DNA from: a virus
IMG/VR virus record: IMGVR_UViG_3300007734_000748
Coordinates: 1 to 64,000 of that record
Direction: 5' to 3' (one strand)
DNA length: 64,000 bases
Under the pieces are notes generated by a model, which saw only the letters and a program-made list of their open reading frames with translations, was not told the DNA's origin and did no database searches. A program made the translations under genes and the position numbers. Position 1 is the first letter of the stretch; each line of letters starts with the position of its first letter. This document shows positions 8,070-18,456 of the stretch, in pieces.

Positions 8070-8301
8070 TGGTGTCAGCTACCACCTCAATTGGAGAGGA
8101 TTCACCGTAGGTAGCTCGTTCTTTGTCCCCTGTTTGGCGGTTGAGGAGGGCAAAGCGCGAATAGAACGCAAAATGAAACGCCTTGGGTTTGCTGTCATCG
8201 TAAAGGTGGTTATTGAAGACGGCGTAAGGGGATTGCGAGTTTGGCGCATAAAGCGTAAACTAGCGGAGCAACACGCAGTTGCTCGTTCTCCTTTGAAGTG
8301 A
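8059..8301 (+). CDS. small basic hypothetical protein
   Basis: 80 residues, overlapping the primase end by 11 bases. Beta-rich start (LIDGVSYHLNWRGFTVGSSFFVP) then strongly basic helices. It is the last gene of the replication transcript before the 8.31 kb terminator. The pattern fits a small nucleic-acid-binding accessory protein, but no family is recognised. Confidence 0.7.
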   Translation: MLIDGVSYHLNWRGFTVGSSFFVPCLAVEEGKARIERKMKRLGFAVIVKVVIEDGVRGLRVWRIKRKLAEQHAVARSPLK

Positions 8302-8307
8302 TTTAAC

Positions 8308-8338
8308 CCCCGCTAGGGCAACTTAGCGGGGTTTTTTT
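8308..8338 (+). terminator. intrinsic terminator closing the replication operon
   Basis: Stem CCCCGCTA (8308-8315) with TAGCGGGG (8324-8331), 8-nt loop, then seven T. The minus-strand late operon ends in the same place: its last stop codon (TAA, 8339-8337) sits in the T-tract. The hairpin therefore separates two convergent transcription units. Confidence 0.9.
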
Positions 8339-11300
8339 AATCCAAGTACGTATGCCTACGCAGCACACCTTCCAGTTTCGGGTCAATGTACAGCCCATGA
8401 TCTGTTTGGCTGGACTTCTTGAGCCGCTCTGTGATTGACTTGGACATGGAGTCCGCAGGGATGAACACAGTGGGGTTCTTGCTGTTGAACTTGTCAATCT
8501 TGTCGTAGGCTTTCTCTACGGTATCTGCGTCATTGGCCATAAAAGCCAGCGCATACAGGTTCAGCAGGTTCTGGCGCTCCTTGAGGATTGCCTGCTCTTG
8601 ACCTTTGATCGTGATGTTGTAGAACTGAATCTCTGCCAACTCTGCGGACCGCAGCCCCAGGGATTGCATGAACAAGTAAAACGGGCCAACCTCCTCCATC
8701 AGCGGGTCACCACGCAAAGTGTTTACGCCTTCGTTGGCATAACGAGCAGCGACGATTGGCTGCTTAATGAACGCTGGCGCAATCGTTTCCAACGCCCGAT
8801 CGGCGTGGCCTTCGTTGTACAGCTTCACGGCCTCTGCCGCATTGACCGCTAGTCCCACGGTAGGACCGAGCAAGTCAACAAGGAGGGATTGCAGTGACTC
8901 AACCTCATCTTGGTTCTTACGGGAATCGCGCAACCACATGTCATCCAGTTTCAAGCGGCTGGCCAAGTCTATGCCAGCGGCATTGCCAATACCACGAGTC
9001 AGCATCGTGCCCACGTTCTTGCCAAAGGTTTCCACAGCCCAGTTGGCAAACTCCAACTCAAACTCAAAGGGCGGCTCGTCATCATCGGCCAGTCCATTGA
9101 CCACAGCGTTGACAATGGATGCCACTGTGGAGAACCCCCAGAGACCAGTTACCCCTGAGAAGATGCCCGCCATGCCCATGGTCCCCACGAACCGGGCACG
9201 AGCTTCACGCCGGTCAGCGGGCGTAGCGCCCTTGAGCATGTTGACCATGTTGTGGGCCAGGAAGAAAGTCATCTGCTGTGGGAACTGCTTGAACTGCAAC
9301 ACCACACGAGCAACCGGATGCTGGAAGTAGCGTGGTTTGTTTGGTGAAGAGTAATCAAACATCGAGCGGTTTGTCGTGTCCTTTGCTTCAGCAATAGACT
9401 CTGCAAACGCCAAATCCTTGTCCGCATAATCTTTGCGCTTTTCCATGGCCAAGCGGAACGCAGACATTGCCATCACCTCGCGGTTAAACCGCTCAGCGTT
9501 GTGGAACAGCGAGGTCAGCATCTCCATACCGCGATGGCGCAGCCCGGTGTAACTTTCCGTGGGGGACGCAGCCAATCCTGATTGGTCATACACCGCTGTG
9601 ATGTCGATAAGCCCGTCAGCCACAAACCGGTCGTACGCAGCCCGCTCTGTCTTACTCATAGACTTGGTGCGGTCCAGGGTGGGGAACATCACGCGGTTAT
9701 CCCGCAGGCGCTCACCGCGCTCAATGTTGAACCCCGTGGCAATGATCTGGCCAGCGGCCGTCTTCATCTGACCCAGCGCCGCCAGCGTTGCTTCCGTGTA
9801 GGACGCTTTGGGATTTGCTTTGACGTACTGCCCGACCAGAGTGGGCAGACCAATGGTCATGCCGCCCAATATGTTGACAATCGCAGACGCAGGGGCGGTC
9901 AAGTACCAGATGAACCCTATGTTGGACAGCAACGAAGGGATGATGCCAATGTCTGTGGGGTTGAGCATCAACTTCAAACGGCGATCCATCTCGGTAACAT
10001 AGTCACTGAGTTCAGTGTTCTCGCGAGACAGTTTTACATCGTATCCTTTATTGACATCAATTCGGTCTTTAAGCTGAATGCGGGCCGCTTCAATCTGCGA
10101 GAACATGTTGGGTGAATGTTCAAAGCGGGCCATCTGATAGGCCATGTGAAAGGACGACGATGCAAAGTTACGCAGCGCATCTTCCGAATAGCCCGCCACA
10201 TTGTTGCGGTGCATAAACTGATTGCGAAAGCTGCGCTCTGGTTGGTTGGCCAAGAACGTCTGATATATGCTGTCTTTTAGGTTTTGCTTTTCTGCGGCAG
10301 AGTTAGCGCCTGTGATATTGGCGCTGTCAATCGCAGCAAAAGACTCTCGCAGGAAGTTGGACTCACGCGCATGCAAGTCCATCTGCTGGGCAAACTCAGA
10401 GCCTTCCTTGACGGTGCTTTCTAATTCTGGGTTCTGGGCAATACGCTGGGCCATATGGATTTCTTTTTGGCCCGCAGACTCAAACATGTAGTACTCACGC
10501 GTCTTGCCCTTACCGATCTGATACCAGAAGCGGCCATGGCGCATCAACGGGAAGTACGGACCCTTGCGTTTGTTCTTTTCAAACTCGTTGCGAATCTCAA
10601 GAATAGTTTGTTCCGACACACCTAGCTGACGCATCTGCGTGACACGCTGGTTCATCAACCCTTTGTATTCTTCGTAACGGCGTTCGTAGAAGTCACGCAC
10701 TTGCCGGTAGATTGCCTTGGCCACAGGGCTTAGTTGGTTCCAATCCTGCAACAGTTGTACGTTTCTGTTGCGCTGATCGGTCGTAGCTTTATCTGGGTCC
10801 ACTTCAGAAATTGTGGCACCGTGCATGACCTTAGCTAACAAACGCGACATATTAGGGTCGGCAGATTGCATACGCTCCCACCGTTTAGATATGTCACCAG
10901 ACTCGCGCAATATATTGTTCTTGCGGGCCAAGAAATCTTCGGCCACCTGAATAAAGTTGTTGACCTGCGGAATCCTGTTACGCACCAGATCAGCTATCTG
11001 ACGCATGGTGAGCATGCCCAATGCAACAGGGCGGCTGCTTGCTTTTGCGCTGTTGTACAAAATGGGGAACGAACCCTTAACTTCTGCCCAAGAGCGTGCA
11101 CTCATAAGGTTGGACAACGAGGTTGGCGTATTTGGCAGGCTACGCGGTACAGGTTTGGCAGCGCCCTTTACAGTCAGACCTTTACGCTCCGTAGCTGGGG
11201 CCAGCCCTTCCAGAGCCATGGGGCCAGCCATCATTGCGTCGGTAGCCTTCATCACTTCAATCAGCACGTCGCTGTCGGTGGTGTTTGGCTTGATGTTGAA

Positions 11301-14300
11301 GATACGCCCAACGGCATTGGTAAAGGTGTTCCACAACGAGAACGGCGCTGCTTGGTAACGAATCTCCCGCAGCAATGCTTGGAACTCTGGGTTGGTCATA
11401 GCCTCGGACACAAATTCGTGCAGGTCTTGCAGCCCGTACAAATTGTCTTCGCTTAGCCCTTCCAACGACAATATGCCCTTGGCGTGGTTGTACAGCTTGA
11501 CCAGTTGGTCATAGCCTTGCCGCTGGATGTCGTTGACCTTATTTAGTTTACCTGTTGTGGGCGTAGCCGCCATCATGTCGATCAGGCGGGCAAGGGCAGC
11601 GTGGAGCGACTCGTGCAACAGGGTATGGTTGTTGAACTGAGAGGCTTTGTTGCCGCCTTCACGCAGAATAACTTCATCAGTGGCCGGGTCGTACATGCCC
11701 GCCCAAGTGAATTGCTTGTCCAGCAGGGCCGTGGTTTCACCCAGAATTTCACGCTGAGCTTCGTTCTTAAACTCATCGTTCAGTCTATCTACGGCGGACA
11801 GGATACCGCCCAACTTCTTGGAGTTGAGGTCCGCAAGAATTGATTTCTTGGTTGCCGCATCCATAGAGGACACTTCAATCATGTCGGAGAGTGCCCGGAC
11901 CTTGGCGTCCAATGCCTCTTTGTCGGCTTTTTTGCCAGACAGCGGTTCAAGGTGATCGCTGCCCACCACCCTGGATTTGGCGGTAAGTCCAGAGTCCAGC
12001 AAGCGGTTTGCAAGCACAGCGTAGTACGGGTTGTTCTTGGCATCAGCCATTAGCTTCAGCGCACCCTTGAGGTCACCCGTCTTTAGCAAGCTTGCGATGG
12101 CTGGGTTGACCTGTGACAACATTTGCACCACAGGCAAGCCTTTGGCGATGGGCTTAAGTTTTGGTGCTCTTGGAACCTTGACCCCGGTGGTTGTTTCTGC
12201 TTTCTGGAGTTTGGCTTGAACCCGCTCCTTACGCAGCACCTCATACTTGGTGATGGCCTCGCTGAACTTCTTGGCTTCGTTGATGTCGCTTTGAAAATCA
12301 GCCACCATGCTCTTGAAAATGGCCTGCGTCTCGCTGTCAAGATTCTTGTTAACCCAATTACGGAAATCAACGGCGTACTTACCGCCTTCGCCCTCATACA
12401 GCGTGTTGGCAGCAACAGATGCTTTCACATCCTTGTCCACTACGGGCAGCTTGTTAAGCTGCTCTGGCGACAGATCAGGTGCAAGTGCTTCAATCTCGGC
12501 TATGGTTTTGCCGTAACGCTGTGATAGGTATGACTGCCACTGCGCCAAATCAGACGCCGCATCGGCCAGCACCTTACCAAAAGAATTCCTGCGTGGGTTG
12601 TCGATATAGTTTTTCGCCGCCAACAAACCCGCTGACAACTCGTCTTTGTAATTACGCAAGTTGTACAGCATCTTCAAAATTGCTGGCAAGCTGCGGTCGG
12701 TGATGAGGTACTCTTCCTCTACGCTGGCAGTGCTGGGTTTACGAGGCTTGCCTTCGCCAGTTTTACCGTGCACTTTGGTGACCATGCGGGCGATGGTCAC
12801 TTTGGAAATATATATACCTTTTTGTATACGGTCTTTGACCTTGCCCGCCGCACCTTCTTTTGTGCCGGGCAGGATGTCAATGTACTTCTTAATCTGTTCG
12901 TTGAACTCCTCCATCCCACGGCGGGTCGTGAGGTCAGGGAGGTTATGGTTTGTGAAGAACCGTGACTGCGCCGCTGCGCTCATGTTAGGCAAATCATTCA
13001 GTGCTTGCTCAAAGTCAGGCATGCCACCCATACGGCTGGCAATGTACTTCAGCATAGCCCGGACACCCCGGCTATATTCCTGGCCTTTGGCAACAATGTC
13101 GTAACTCAGCATGCGCTTGAGCGCCACGCCTTTTAGAGATTCGTGTTTGCTTTGTTCGCTTTCTGTACCAGACTGGGGCAGGATAGCGTCAAAGAAAGCC
13201 GTAAGAAGCTTGCCCTCTTTGGTCTTGGCCACGTTGGCAATACCCAGATCATTTTCAGCTTTGTCGGCCAGCGTTTGTTCAACATCTTCGGTTGTTTCGG
13301 CGCTTACCCTTTCTGCTTCTTTTTCGGGCTGAGCTTCTTTCTTTTCTGCAACCTGACGGCGTTTGTATACGTCTGCGCGTTCAAACTTTACGTCCTCGCC
13401 GTAGTCAGTGACGAGTTGATCTCGCATGCTCTTGGAGACCTCCGTGCCCGCCTCAACCGGACTCATGCCCGGCTCGGTGATCACGTACGAAATTGCTTTA
13501 CCAACAGGTGCTTTTTCTTCACGCTCGGCTTTGGGCGCAGTTTCTTTGGGTTCCGGTTTTGCGGTAAACACGTCTTCAAACGCTTCACCCGACGTAACTT
13601 CGGTGGGTTCTTTCTTTGGTTCTGCACCAAACAAACTCCTTTGCATACCCTTGCGTTCACCGGACAGCAATGCAATCGCTTGGTCGATCGTAGTGGTCTG
13701 GCGGTCAACGTGTTGCCGGGCTAATGTTTCAACATTGGCAACGGCTTCACCAGCAGGTAGTCCAGGGGCTTTTTGTGAAAGTGCCCAAGTCTTGTCGTAT
13801 ACACCAGCAGCCAAATCCTTCAGGAGTTTGGCCTTGCTTCTCTCAAGCACGCGAACAGCTTCTTCGCGGTCCTGGCCCGCCAACGCCAACGCAGACTCCA
13901 CCCGACGCTCAACACTGGGCCCCTTGGTAAACATTTGCGTTTGCATTCCGCGACGCTGGCCAACTTGTTTGAGAGCGCCACGCCCGTCAAACTTGGGGTC
14001 TACCAAGTTATCTACCAACGTGGGGTCAAGGTTACCCAACAGTGGGCTGTTGATCTGCACAAGCGATTGAAGTATCTTTTCAGCGGCCTCGCGTTTTTCT
14101 TTGACGATAAAGTCAAATCTATTTTCAGGCTTGCTCAACGCGTCAATCCGCGCCCGCAGGTCGTCGTACTGTTCTTTGAACTCACCAAACGATTCGGCAG
14201 GAGCCAACTCTGCGACTGGAGCAGCAGGAGGCGGGGTTGGCCTTGCTGGTTTTGCTGTTGGTTTATTTAACTCAACAATCCCAACTTGTTCTTGTGGCGC

Positions 14301-15725
14301 TTCATCTCGCTGGCCGGTAGTACCTTCTATATATGCCTTAGATTGCGTGAAGGGTTTTTGGCCTTGAACATCAGCGCCTGTCTCCACATCCTCAAACAGG
14401 CCCGGAGGCTCCGCAGACGGGGGTGGAGTAAGGTCGGGTTCACCATATTTGGCAGACACAGTTTGGCCAGAAGCAGGCACACGGGTTGCATACTTCTCGA
14501 CTTCGGTTGGGACTAATGCACTGGGTTGCTGTTCTTCTCTTGCAGCAGCGCCTGCAACATCCGCTCCAGCAGGAACCACTCCAGGGGGTCCAGCTTCTCC
14601 AGGTCCTGCGGAGGGTGGCACTGCACTGGTTGCGCCAGCCAGTGGAGCGCCTTCTCCACCTGTTGTACTGATAGGTTGTCCAACATCGGTTGCTTCCTTC
14701 TCCAGTGTGTCTTTGACCCAAGCTGGGACTTCGGTACGCAATAACGCCTGACCCTCTGGCGTGCGCCTAGCTTGGAATGTTTGGGCCGCACCACTATATG
14801 CGCCCATTGGCCCACCAAGCAAGAGGGCTCCACCTGCGGCTTCCAGATATTCTTTGGCGGCTTCGGGGTCTTTAAATGGATCGAGCGCCAGACCCGCCTG
14901 CCACCGCTCCAACACTTGTTGGGTTACCTCTTGCGGCACTTCAAATGCGATACCTGATGCGGTGCCTTTGGCCACAGCTTTCTTGTATGCGTTGGGTTTG
15001 GTCGCGGCTTCAACAATTTCAAGCGCGGCTTTTTCAGCGGCAGCTTTGCCCTCTATACCAACCAACTGGCCCAGGGGTTTGAAGAACTTAAACCCAAAAA
15101 TGTCCAACGCGGTTTGACCTGCTGCCGCAGTCGTTGCAGTCAGCCGGTTGATGTCTTCATAAACTTGGCCTTTTTTGGCCTGCTCTTCTTTTTGACGGGA
15201 GATGTTGTCTGCGATGTACGAGCCAAGTGCAGTCAACCCGTATGCCGCAGTGCCAATTGCTGCGGCGGGCAGAGCGGCAGGAGCCGCCAATGCTGCACCA
15301 GCACCAGCAACCATGGCAGGGGCCATTGACCCCAAGGACGACCCAGCAACTTCTTTAAATTTATCAACCGTTTTACCCAGCGCAGTGCCATACGCACCTT
15401 GTTTGAACGCGTCGCCAATCTCGCTGAATTCGGTCTGTTTATAAACATCACCAGCTTCTTTTTTGGCCCGTGCCAGTTCATCGGTAGCAGCTTTTTGATC
15501 CCCCAGCCCGGTGAACAACTGCGCTGTTGGTAGGGCTGTGGTAACGCGTTCTTTTAGCGCAGAACCAAAAGACCCGAAGAACCCGCCTGACTCAGTGGGT
15601 TCGGGCTTCGCGGGTTCTCCAACTGGAGTACCACCAAACTGAGAAGCAAGCGCAGCGTAGTCTACGCCTTGCTTAGATGGAGCGGGGACACCCCCAAACT
15701 CGGCTGCAAGTTTGGCGTAGTCCAT
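8337..15725 (-). CDS. giant polyvalent internal virion (ejection) protein with metallopeptidase motif
   Basis: 2462 residues, last gene of the late transcript. The N terminus has two DYAxLAxxFGG repeats, then a hydrophobic Ala/Gly-rich segment (about 120-175) that could insert in membranes. The centre has a zinc-peptidase motif, H1371-E-S-L-H1375. PLMRHGRFW near residue 1725 fits the PLxRFG-type polyvalent-protein domain. The C-terminal third contains membrane-like segments. Such multidomain proteins are packaged and injected with phage DNA, like T7 gp16 or phage DarB-type proteins, to cross the envelope and disarm the host. No transglycosylase domain is evident. TAATG coupling links it to the 637-residue protein upstream. 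Confidence 0.8.
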   Translation of the reverse strand: MDYAKLAAEFGGVPAPSKQGVDYAALASQFGGTPVGEPAKPEPTESGGFFGSFGSALKERVTTALPTAQLFTGLGDQKAATDELARAKKEAGDVYKQTEFSEIGDAFKQGAYGTALGKTVDKFKEVAGSSLGSMAPAMVAGAGAALAAPAALPAAAIGTAAYGLTALGSYIADNISRQKEEQAKKGQVYEDINRLTATTAAAGQTALDIFGFKFFKPLGQLVGIEGKAAAEKAALEIVEAATKPNAYKKAVAKGTASGIAFEVPQEVTQQVLERWQAGLALDPFKDPEAAKEYLEAAGGALLLGGPMGAYSGAAQTFQARRTPEGQALLRTEVPAWVKDTLEKEATDVGQPISTTGGEGAPLAGATSAVPPSAGPGEAGPPGVVPAGADVAGAAAREEQQPSALVPTEVEKYATRVPASGQTVSAKYGEPDLTPPPSAEPPGLFEDVETGADVQGQKPFTQSKAYIEGTTGQRDEAPQEQVGIVELNKPTAKPARPTPPPAAPVAELAPAESFGEFKEQYDDLRARIDALSKPENRFDFIVKEKREAAEKILQSLVQINSPLLGNLDPTLVDNLVDPKFDGRGALKQVGQRRGMQTQMFTKGPSVERRVESALALAGQDREEAVRVLERSKAKLLKDLAAGVYDKTWALSQKAPGLPAGEAVANVETLARQHVDRQTTTIDQAIALLSGERKGMQRSLFGAEPKKEPTEVTSGEAFEDVFTAKPEPKETAPKAEREEKAPVGKAISYVITEPGMSPVEAGTEVSKSMRDQLVTDYGEDVKFERADVYKRRQVAEKKEAQPEKEAERVSAETTEDVEQTLADKAENDLGIANVAKTKEGKLLTAFFDAILPQSGTESEQSKHESLKGVALKRMLSYDIVAKGQEYSRGVRAMLKYIASRMGGMPDFEQALNDLPNMSAAAQSRFFTNHNLPDLTTRRGMEEFNEQIKKYIDILPGTKEGAAGKVKDRIQKGIYISKVTIARMVTKVHGKTGEGKPRKPSTASVEEEYLITDRSLPAILKMLYNLRNYKDELSAGLLAAKNYIDNPRRNSFGKVLADAASDLAQWQSYLSQRYGKTIAEIEALAPDLSPEQLNKLPVVDKDVKASVAANTLYEGEGGKYAVDFRNWVNKNLDSETQAIFKSMVADFQSDINEAKKFSEAITKYEVLRKERVQAKLQKAETTTGVKVPRAPKLKPIAKGLPVVQMLSQVNPAIASLLKTGDLKGALKLMADAKNNPYYAVLANRLLDSGLTAKSRVVGSDHLEPLSGKKADKEALDAKVRALSDMIEVSSMDAATKKSILADLNSKKLGGILSAVDRLNDEFKNEAQREILGETTALLDKQFTWAGMYDPATDEVILREGGNKASQFNNHTLLHESLHAALARLIDMMAATPTTGKLNKVNDIQRQGYDQLVKLYNHAKGILSLEGLSEDNLYGLQDLHEFVSEAMTNPEFQALLREIRYQAAPFSLWNTFTNAVGRIFNIKPNTTDSDVLIEVMKATDAMMAGPMALEGLAPATERKGLTVKGAAKPVPRSLPNTPTSLSNLMSARSWAEVKGSFPILYNSAKASSRPVALGMLTMRQIADLVRNRIPQVNNFIQVAEDFLARKNNILRESGDISKRWERMQSADPNMSRLLAKVMHGATISEVDPDKATTDQRNRNVQLLQDWNQLSPVAKAIYRQVRDFYERRYEEYKGLMNQRVTQMRQLGVSEQTILEIRNEFEKNKRKGPYFPLMRHGRFWYQIGKGKTREYYMFESAGQKEIHMAQRIAQNPELESTVKEGSEFAQQMDLHARESNFLRESFAAIDSANITGANSAAEKQNLKDSIYQTFLANQPERSFRNQFMHRNNVAGYSEDALRNFASSSFHMAYQMARFEHSPNMFSQIEAARIQLKDRIDVNKGYDVKLSRENTELSDYVTEMDRRLKLMLNPTDIGIIPSLLSNIGFIWYLTAPASAIVNILGGMTIGLPTLVGQYVKANPKASYTEATLAALGQMKTAAGQIIATGFNIERGERLRDNRVMFPTLDRTKSMSKTERAAYDRFVADGLIDITAVYDQSGLAASPTESYTGLRHRGMEMLTSLFHNAERFNREVMAMSAFRLAMEKRKDYADKDLAFAESIAEAKDTTNRSMFDYSSPNKPRYFQHPVARVVLQFKQFPQQMTFFLAHNMVNMLKGATPADRREARARFVGTMGMAGIFSGVTGLWGFSTVASIVNAVVNGLADDDEPPFEFELEFANWAVETFGKNVGTMLTRGIGNAAGIDLASRLKLDDMWLRDSRKNQDEVESLQSLLVDLLGPTVGLAVNAAEAVKLYNEGHADRALETIAPAFIKQPIVAARYANEGVNTLRGDPLMEEVGPFYLFMQSLGLRSAELAEIQFYNITIKGQEQAILKERQNLLNLYALAFMANDADTVEKAYDKIDKFNSKNPTVFIPADSMSKSITERLKKSSQTDHGLYIDPKLEGVLRRHTYLD

Positions 15726-17638
15726 TAGCCACCTATTTTTTGTTTGAAGGCATCAGCTTCGGCCTGAGAATTAAATTGGTATGTTTTTCCGTCCGGCGCA
15801 GAAACAGTAAACTGCCCACCGCCGCCTTCAGCTCCCATTTCTTTACGCACTTGGTCCGCAATCTTTTTACGGCGTGCAACAAGCTCTGCTTCTTTGTCTG
15901 GTTTTAGGTTACCGCTTTGAAGTTGGGCGTCTATCATAGCGGTGCGTTTGCTAATCGCATCCTGTATTGCTTTGCTGTCTTTTGTTGACGTATCCTGTCC
16001 CTCATACTTGACCCCGCCAACGGCTGCACGCACTCTGGCTTCATCCGCCAAGAATGCGTCTGCTGCTTTCTGGCCGTTGGCCCCCAATATGCGGCGGTAT
16101 TCAGCGCCAACGCGCTCTGATTCGCTGGGCTTGGTAAGGCCCGCTCTGGTAGCGGCAGCATGAATGTTGGCAACTTGCAAAGAAGTGAGGTTGCTCATGC
16201 CTGTTGTTGTCAACTGTGTAGCAGCTTGCAGCCCCTGCCCAGAAGCAGTGGCCTTAGTCGTCATGATTGACTTCTCAAGGTCAACTTCAGCCTTCTTGTA
16301 GTCAGCTTGAGCCTTACGTTCTTCCTCACGGGCCCGGATAATATCCGAAGCTCTTCCGCTACGAACTGCCTCATCAGCTTTCTCAACCGCATCTTTCAAT
16401 GCATCTTCGGCTTTGGAGAACGCAAGTTTGGCTTCACGCTCACGTTTGAGTTGACTTGAGTACTCGCCAGCCGCGCCAGCAATAGCGCCGGGGCGTATGC
16501 CCGCACGAATCATGTCGATCACATCTTCAGAAGTGCTGGGGCGAGACTGTTCAAACTCTTGGCGCATGTTGGCGATCTGCTCACGGCGGTTTTTACCGTA
16601 AGTGCCAACACCAGTGAGGTCTTGTATTTTGGCTTGCTCCGCTGCAATCTCTTCAATAGAGCGCGTGGTCGGCGCAGCTTTTCCATACGCAGCCCTAATT
16701 CCTGCTTCATCAACTTGCGGCGTCAGTTTTTGGGCTAACGCGCCAACACCTTGGTCTAAACCAGGAGCGGCAGCGGCAGGACGTGGTGCAGCGGCAGCGG
16801 GACGTGGAGCGGCAGGGGCAGCGGCAGAAACAGGAGCAGCGGTGGGAGCAGCAGCAGGAGGTGACGGCGCAGCAACCGGCGCAGCAGGAGCAGCGGTTGG
16901 GCTGGGTGCGGTGGTATCTGGAGCCTCGTCAAAACGCATGGGTGTGGGTGTAGGACGGGACACCACAGAACTGAGCAGTCTTCCAATCCCCCCAACAATA
17001 TCCGGACGTGCAGGTGGCTTGCCCATCCCAACAGTGGCTTCCGTATCTTCGCTGTCTTTAGCAGCGGCTCGTTCTGCGGCCAACGCTTTTGCGCGCGCTT
17101 CTGCGCCGAGCTTACGCATCTCTAATTCATTCTCAAGCTTTTCGCGTTCTTCTTTTGTCAAAGGTTTTTCTTTGCCCAACTCTACGCGGCTGCCTGTTTC
17201 ACCTGAAAACGACACAATGCCACCGGGGGCAAAGTCAAACATGCGGGGGTCAACACGAGCGTGCATCAGCCCACCACCCGCTGCCATCTGCGTTTCTGCT
17301 TCAGGCTGCATCTGTGGCTGGGGTACATTCTCTGGGACAGGCATAGCTTGCGGAGCAGCTTGAGCCATTTGTTGGGCGGCTTGTTGTTGCTGCCCGCCAC
17401 GAAGCGCCATGATCCCGGCAGCTTGTTCAATCTTGTCTTTGACTGTGCCTTGGGGTGGTTGCGCGGGTTTATTGCTCGCCATCTCCTGCTTCATCTGCTC
17501 CAAACGACCCAACGCCATGTAGCGGGGGATTTGTGGGTTAGCCCCATTGGCCAGCGCCATCAAATATTTGATGGAATCAGGTGAAGGAGGCAAAGAAGCT
17601 AATTCAGCTTGTGCCTTAAAGGGACTGAGTGCATTCAT
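15725..17638 (-). CDS. probable internal virion protein, Ala/Pro-rich
   Basis: 637 residues. Long helical stretches flank an Ala/Pro-rich low-complexity linker (AAPRPAAAAPRPAAAAPG, about 280-300). The C terminus FTVSAPDGKTYQFNSQAEA followed by DAFKQKIG is a short module typical of phage virion proteins next to giant ejection proteins. It sits directly before the 2462-residue gene with overlapping stop and start, so the two probably form an ejection complex. Function is inferred from position and composition only. Confidence 0.7.
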   Translation of the reverse strand: MNALSPFKAQAELASLPPSPDSIKYLMALANGANPQIPRYMALGRLEQMKQEMASNKPAQPPQGTVKDKIEQAAGIMALRGGQQQQAAQQMAQAAPQAMPVPENVPQPQMQPEAETQMAAGGGLMHARVDPRMFDFAPGGIVSFSGETGSRVELGKEKPLTKEEREKLENELEMRKLGAEARAKALAAERAAAKDSEDTEATVGMGKPPARPDIVGGIGRLLSSVVSRPTPTPMRFDEAPDTTAPSPTAAPAAPVAAPSPPAAAPTAAPVSAAAPAAPRPAAAAPRPAAAAPGLDQGVGALAQKLTPQVDEAGIRAAYGKAAPTTRSIEEIAAEQAKIQDLTGVGTYGKNRREQIANMRQEFEQSRPSTSEDVIDMIRAGIRPGAIAGAAGEYSSQLKREREAKLAFSKAEDALKDAVEKADEAVRSGRASDIIRAREEERKAQADYKKAEVDLEKSIMTTKATASGQGLQAATQLTTTGMSNLTSLQVANIHAAATRAGLTKPSESERVGAEYRRILGANGQKAADAFLADEARVRAAVGGVKYEGQDTSTKDSKAIQDAISKRTAMIDAQLQSGNLKPDKEAELVARRKKIADQVRKEMGAEGGGGQFTVSAPDGKTYQFNSQAEADAFKQKIGG

Positions 17639-18447
17639 TTTGGAATAACCCCTAATTTTTGCAGCAACGCATAGGTATCAGCCCCTGCGGCAGAATACTG
17701 CTGACCAGAAGTCATTCCCTGCGGTACATTTGCAACAGTAGAAATTGGTAAACCCTGCAACATGGATTGTTGAAACTGCAACTGCTTCATTGGGAAATCA
17801 CGTTGCTGTAAGAACTCGTTGTAGTCAGCGGTCACACCTTGCTGCTCAAGCCCTTGCTGTTGCTGGCCTATATTGCTCATCAATGACGCAACCCCTTGGG
17901 CCTGCCCTTGCTCAGTATTAAATTGCTGTCGACCTGTGTCAAACGCATTAGCGTACCCGGCTCCAATGGCTTTGTTTTGCTCCATCGCCATATTGCGTTG
18001 GGTTTCAGCATCCATGATAGCTTGCCGACCACCGCCAAACGCGCCCGCTTGAGTAAGTTTGCCAGCATTTCCCAGTTGCGTAATTTGGGCTTGCCTACGC
18101 ATTTCCTCCAACTGGGGGTTAAGCACGTTTTGCAAATACGGATTCATATACTGCGCGGCTATGCCCGTGCCGCCCGTAGGTTGGCCACCCGCACCTGCGG
18201 TGGGAGCGCCTGCGTTAGTAAAGCTTTGCCCTAAGGTAGAAGGCAGAGTTAGGCCACCAATACCGCTAAACAGATTTTGTTGGATCTGACCGGGGCCAGC
18301 AGTCAACGGGCCTTGGTACGTTTGGTACGGTGACTCCGCCAATGCTTGGGTTTTACCCAGCATCCCAGTTACATACGGGCCAGCCCACTCAGAAAGAGTG
18401 GATGTGTTTGCCGCGCCGCCCGTTGGAGATGTTGAAGTTCCTGCCAT
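17635..18447 (-). CDS. glutamine-rich virion-associated hypothetical protein
   Basis: 270 residues, Gly/Gln/Ala-rich (GGRQAIMDAETQRNMAMEQN), with GPYVTGMLGKTQALAESPYQ near the N terminus. Overlaps the next gene's start (ATGA). Proteins with this opening occur in many environmental podovirus contigs between the tail and ejection-protein genes. A structural or internal-core role is inferred. Confidence 0.7.
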   Translation of the reverse strand: MAGTSTSPTGGAANTSTLSEWAGPYVTGMLGKTQALAESPYQTYQGPLTAGPGQIQQNLFSGIGGLTLPSTLGQSFTNAGAPTAGAGGQPTGGTGIAAQYMNPYLQNVLNPQLEEMRRQAQITQLGNAGKLTQAGAFGGGRQAIMDAETQRNMAMEQNKAIGAGYANAFDTGRQQFNTEQGQAQGVASLMSNIGQQQQGLEQQGVTADYNEFLQQRDFPMKQLQFQQSMLQGLPISTVANVPQGMTSGQQYSAAGADTYALLQKLGVIPK

Positions 18448-18456
18448 GATTGCCCC

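Noticed and set aside
16602-17363. 253-residue plus-strand Ala/Gly-rich frame
   Set aside because: Mirror of the Ala/Pro-rich linker of the minus-strand 637-residue virion gene.
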